From: JAJYRX01 sp041655275
GTDB lineage: Bacteria; Pseudomonadota; Gammaproteobacteria; Burkholderiales; Burkholderiaceae_B
Direction of reading: 5' to 3'
Length of the DNA stretch: 64,000 nucleotides
Assembly (NCBI GenBank): GCA_041655275.1
Contig: JBBAFU010000003.1
Location: forward strand, 62,001 to 126,000
Under the pieces are notes generated by a model. That model had not been told where the DNA came from, did no database searches, and was given only the letters and a program-made list of their open reading frames with translations. Position 1 is the first letter of the stretch; each line of letters starts with the position of its first letter. This document shows positions 60,736 through 64,000 of the stretch, piece after piece. Position numbers and translations under genes: made by a program.

Positions 60736-61605
60736 CTACTTGCCCAACATGCGTTCAAGATTGGTGTAACGGTAATAGATCGCATAGAGGATCAAGGTCA
60801 CCGTCAGCAGAACAATCGACAGCATGGCAGCCATGGGCCAGTTCAGGTTCAGCTCAATCTCGCGCTGTATGAGCATGGCAATCATCACGTCCCGGCTGCC
60901 GCCCATCAGGGCGGGCGTGATGAAGAACCCGACCGAGAGAATGAACACGATCAGGCAGCCCGAAATGATACCGGGTGCAGTCAGTGGCAGGAATACACGC
61001 CGGAACGTATAGCTGCCCGAAGCGCCCATGCTGTACGCCGCCCGCATCAGATTGTGATCTATGCCCTTCATGGCGGAATACAGTGTCAGGACAAGATAGG
61101 GCAACAATACGTAGACGATCCCGATAATCACGCCCAGGCGGTTGTACATGAGCTCGAGCGGGGTATCGATGATGCCCCAGTCCAGCAGGAGCTGGTTGAG
61201 GATGCCGTTGCGCCCGAGGATCACCATCCACGAGTAGGTACGCACCACCACTGAAGTGAAGTAGGGCACGATGACGCTGATGATGATCAGGGTGAAGAAC
61301 AGCCGGCGCGAAAACGCCATGACGTATGCAATCGGAAAGGCGATCAGCAGCACCACGAGCGTGACCACCACGGAGATGTAGTTGGTCGTCCAGATGACGT
61401 GGATGACATCCGGCGACAGGAAGACCGAGCGGATCTGCTCTGCAAACGACAGGGGTGACTCGGAGATGGCCTGCGCCAGAAACCATACGATGGGCAGCAG
61501 GAAAACCAGCACCAGCAGTGTCAGCAGGGGAATGATCATCAGCCCCGGCCTGTCCAGCAGGGACAGGCGCCTGAATGCCGTTGCGGACCGGGACATGCTA
61601 TCCAT
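60736..61605 (-). CDS. polyamine-type ABC permease (PotB-like)
   Basis: A 289-residue permease with six helices. LIIISVIVPYFTSVVVRTYSWMVILGRNGILN is the conserved PotB/PotH segment and RAAYSMGASGSYTFRRVFLPLTAPGI the EAA loop. It overlaps the ATPase gene by eight bases. With the PotC-like subunit it forms the channel. Confidence 0.9.
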   Translation of the reverse strand: MDSMSRSATAFRRLSLLDRPGLMIIPLLTLLVLVFLLPIVWFLAQAISESPLSFAEQIRSVFLSPDVIHVIWTTNYISVVVTLVVLLIAFPIAYVMAFSRRLFFTLIIISVIVPYFTSVVVRTYSWMVILGRNGILNQLLLDWGIIDTPLELMYNRLGVIIGIVYVLLPYLVLTLYSAMKGIDHNLMRAAYSMGASGSYTFRRVFLPLTAPGIISGCLIVFILSVGFFITPALMGGSRDVMIAMLIQREIELNLNWPMAAMLSIVLLTVTLILYAIYYRYTNLERMLGK

Positions 61606-62650
61606 CGTTCAAAATCCGTCCATCGGCAATGTGCCAGACCACGCTGACGCCATCGCCCTCGCTGTGGTGGCGGGCTGCCGCATCATTCTGCACATCGACG
61701 GTGACCGTGGCATCACCCTTGAGCGCCACGGCATAGCGCACGATATTGCCCAGGAAGGAAACACGCTGCACATGACCTTCCAGTGCAACCTCATGTTCGC
61801 CCGGCGCAACGTCGTTCAGCAGGCGCATGCGCTCGGGGCGTACAAACAGACAGTGCGCCCCTGATTGTGCCAAGGCCTCGCCGTAGGCATGGACCAGCCT
61901 CGAATCATCCAGCACGGACCCGCGCAGCAGGTTCGCCTCGCCCAGAAACTCGGCCGCGAAGACGCTGCCCGGCGTCTGGTAGACCTCATGCGGCTTGCCG
62001 ATCTGCTCTATGCGCCCGTTATTCATGATGGCAATGCGATCCGACATATTCATTGCCTCTTCCTGATCGTGCGTCACGTAGACGACGGTCATGCCCAGGG
62101 CTTTCTGGATCTCCTTGAGTTCGACCTGCATGTGGTAGCGCAGATTCTTGTCCAGTGCCCCCAGCGGCTCGTCCATCAGAATCAGCTGGGGCTGGAAAAC
62201 AATGGCACGCGCCAGGGCCACACGCTGCTGCTGGCCACCCGACAGCTGCCGCGGCAGACGTCCGGCAAACTCCGACAGCTGCACGGTTTCCAGCGCCCAT
62301 GCCACCTTGCGATCAATCTCGGCTTGCCCCAGCCGTCTGACGCGCAGCGGGAAGGCAACATTGTCGGACACCGACAGGTGCGGAAACAGGGCATAGTTCT
62401 GAAATACCATGCCAAGCTGGCGCTGCTGTGGTGTCAGGCGCGTGATATCGCGCCCGCCAAAGGCGATGCGACCGCCGTCAACCCCGGCAAAGCCGGCAAT
62501 CATCATCAATGTCGTGGTCTTGCCCGAACCGCTGGGGCCCAGCATGGAGAAGAACTCCCCATGCTGGATATGAAACGAGACCTCATTTACGACGACCTGA
62601 TTGCCATAGCGCTTGACCAGGCGCTCGAGCTGCAGATCTCCCTTGTCCAT
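61598..62650 (-). CDS. polyamine-type ABC ATPase (PotA-like)
   Basis: A 350-residue ATPase with Walker A GPSGSGKTT near residue 38, signature LSGGQQQRVALARAI, Walker B LILMDEPLGALD, and a C-terminal TOBE domain. GEFFSMLGPSGSG and FGGRDITRLTPQQR are typical of Pot/Fbp ATPases. The start at 62650 overlaps the binding-protein stop by one base (TGATG); an upstream extension lies inside that gene. Confidence 0.92.
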   Translation of the reverse strand: MDKGDLQLERLVKRYGNQVVVNEVSFHIQHGEFFSMLGPSGSGKTTTLMMIAGFAGVDGGRIAFGGRDITRLTPQQRQLGMVFQNYALFPHLSVSDNVAFPLRVRRLGQAEIDRKVAWALETVQLSEFAGRLPRQLSGGQQQRVALARAIVFQPQLILMDEPLGALDKNLRYHMQVELKEIQKALGMTVVYVTHDQEEAMNMSDRIAIMNNGRIEQIGKPHEVYQTPGSVFAAEFLGEANLLRGSVLDDSRLVHAYGEALAQSGAHCLFVRPERMRLLNDVAPGEHEVALEGHVQRVSFLGNIVRYAVALKGDATVTVDVQNDAAARHHSEGDGVSVVWHIADGRILNDG

Positions 62651-63729
62651 CAACGTGCCAGAACCCATGTAGACCACTTGTTGCTGACCGCCTGGCGGTT
62701 GTCGCGCCACCATTCCGCATTCAGGATGAAACCATGCTCGGCCGTCATTTCACCGCCGGGCACCCGGTCTCTCAGACGCTTGGACAAGCGCTCATATGCG
62801 GGCACCGTAATGGGGCCGCCCGGGTAGCGATTGCAGAAGTCATACTGAACCTGCTCGCTGGTGCAGTAGTCAACGAAACGGACAGCGTTCTCATGGTTGG
62901 GTGCATTCTTGAAGATGGAAAATGCCTGAATATGCACACCATGCTGGTTCCAGTTGATCGCCAGCGGCGCGCCCTGATCCGCTGCCGCGAGCAGGCGCGT
63001 GCTCCAGATGGAACCGAGCACGGCTTCCTTGTCCGCCAGCATTTGCGATGAAAGCGCACCGGTATCCCAGAATTTGCGAATGGCGGGACGAATGCGCGTC
63101 AGGGATTCGAACGCACGGTCGATATCCAGCGGATACAAATCCTTCAGCGCCACGCCATCGGCCAGCAGGGCAAACTCAAGGTCCGGATACCCGGCGGCGA
63201 TATCGGCCAGCATGCGTGGCGCGGGATTGCTCTTGTAATCCCAGAATTCGGCCCAATCCCTGGGCGCCGACTCGGGCTTTATGGCATCGGTGTTATAGCC
63301 CATCACAATGCCATAGACGAAGTTGCCCACCATATACTCGTACTTGTAGTTCGGATCAATGGTGTCGGGATCGGTATACTTGAATTCCTTGTAGGGAATG
63401 GGCACCAGGGCATCGAGCGCCTGGAACTGGCTCAATGTCCCTGTAGTGATATCGGCAATATCCAGCTCGATGTTTCCCGACCGGACCATGGTGTGCAGCT
63501 TGCCCGCAGTCATGGCCACGGGTACGACTTCGATGCCGGTTTCCTTGCGGAAAGGTTCGTAGACGAGTTCGCGACGCAACTCGTCGTAAACACCGCCCGG
63601 CGAGCGCACGATGACCCGGCCTGCCGCATGGGCCTTGGGAATCCACAGGTAAGGGGCCACCATGGCAGCACCGGCCAGCTTGAGTACACTGCGACGCTTC
63701 GCGGATGCAGATATTTTCAGATGCTTCAT
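62650..63729 (-). CDS. polyamine-type ABC substrate-binding protein
   Basis: A 359-residue extracellular solute-binding protein (SBP_bac_6/8-like). A twin-arginine-like signal (KRRSVLKLAGAAMVAPYLW, cleavage near AHA) suggests Tat export. The mature start GRVIVRSPGGVYDELRRELVYEPF is of the PotD/iron-type group. Relatives bind putrescine, opines or amino acids such as 2-aminoethylphosphonate; the ligand is open. AAAGGAG is upstream of the ATG. Confidence 0.88.
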   Translation of the reverse strand: MKHLKISASAKRRSVLKLAGAAMVAPYLWIPKAHAAGRVIVRSPGGVYDELRRELVYEPFRKETGIEVVPVAMTAGKLHTMVRSGNIELDIADITTGTLSQFQALDALVPIPYKEFKYTDPDTIDPNYKYEYMVGNFVYGIVMGYNTDAIKPESAPRDWAEFWDYKSNPAPRMLADIAAGYPDLEFALLADGVALKDLYPLDIDRAFESLTRIRPAIRKFWDTGALSSQMLADKEAVLGSIWSTRLLAAADQGAPLAINWNQHGVHIQAFSIFKNAPNHENAVRFVDYCTSEQVQYDFCNRYPGGPITVPAYERLSKRLRDRVPGGEMTAEHGFILNAEWWRDNRQAVSNKWSTWVLAR

Positions 63730-63753
63730 TGTCGTCTCTCCTTTATCGTTGGA

Positions 63754-64000
63754 CTAAAACCGTGACAGCCGATAGGGCGTCATATCCAGATACGGTCGCG
63801 TGCCCGAGACGAGCTGTGCCATCAGCTTGCCTGTCGACGGCCCGCCCGTCAGTCCCGTATGACCGTGTCCGAAAGCCATGTACAGGCCCGGGTGAGCTGC
63901 GACCTCATCAATGACCGGAAGACTATCGGGGAAGGATGGTCTGAACCCCAGCCACAGCTTGTAATTATCGGTACGCAGATTGGGATACAGCGCTCTTGCA
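63754..64000 (-). CDS. FAD-dependent oxidoreductase, DadA-like (C-terminal part, cut by the window edge)
   Basis: Reading the minus strand from the window end gives 82 codons ending in TAG at 63756-63754. The peptide includes LWLGFRPSFPDSLPVID, then LYMAFGHGHTGLTGGPSTGKLMAQLV, which is the C-terminal FAD-binding segment of D-amino-acid dehydrogenase and related DAO proteins. The N-terminal part lies beyond the window. It is 24 bases upstream of the binding-protein gene on the same strand, so it is likely first or early in that operon. The substrate is not known. Confidence 0.82.
   Translation of the reverse strand, partial: ARALYPNLRTDNYKLWLGFRPSFPDSLPVIDEVAAHPGLYMAFGHGHTGLTGGPSTGKLMAQLVSGTRPYLDMTPYRLSRF

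Overview
The window is GC-rich, densely coding DNA with no gene-free stretch over 300 bases. Gene content and order point to a betaproteobacterium of the order Burkholderiales, most like Alcaligenaceae (the Bordetella/Achromobacter neighbourhood): mla genes, then a YadG/YadH-type exporter, a BolA-like gene, murA, his genes, HIT protein, tatABC, NIF3, mscL, petABC, sspAB and tRNA-Thr. The family placement is inference from synteny. No rRNA, CRISPR array, transposase or integrase was seen.

Layout. 0.1-3.0 kb: an IF-1 copy, glucose-6-phosphate isomerase and an EamA permease. 3.1-7.7 kb: a complete branched-chain-amino-acid-type ABC importer, closed by a hairpin terminator. 7.8-9.9 kb (minus): an ornithine cyclodeaminase-family imine reductase and an FAD amine oxidase, divergent from 10.2-15.3 kb, a four-subunit sarcosine-oxidase-type enzyme (soxBDAG). 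15.4-34.6 kb: the conserved housekeeping block for outer-membrane lipid transport, peptidoglycan, histidine, Tat export and cytochrome bc1. In this block mlaB, hisC and hisH are missing from the places where they normally sit in the order. 34.67 kb: tRNA-Thr(TGT), after which the content becomes catabolic.

34.7-39.8 kb: a fumarylacetoacetate hydrolase-family enzyme and class I PHA synthase on the minus strand, divergent from an unusual fusion of an FAD/NAD ferredoxin-reductase-like protein with a patatin lipase. 39.9-56.2 kb: two divergent units. The minus unit is kinase, AGXT2-like phospho-lyase and GntR regulator. The plus unit is amidase, hydroxyisobutyrate dehydrogenase-like protein, aldehyde dehydrogenase, peptide-type ABC importer, M81 protein, M20 deacylase and a second amidase. 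The shared promoter region carries a perfect palindrome, TTGTCGACAA, placed to control both. My reading is a pathway that imports an amide or peptide conjugate, hydrolyses it, phosphorylates the released amino alcohol, eliminates phosphate and ammonia to an aldehyde, and oxidises that.

64.0-56.2 kb (minus): a tight ten-gene string made of a DadA-like FAD oxidoreductase (cut by the window edge), a polyamine-type ABC importer, a LysR regulator, a GrdB/PrdB-like protein with CxxC, a two-subunit CoA-transferase and a ureidoglycolate-lyase-family protein. The combination suggests an undescribed catabolic route for an amino or betaine-like compound. The two catabolic clusters converge and overlap by 25 bases at 56.2 kb.
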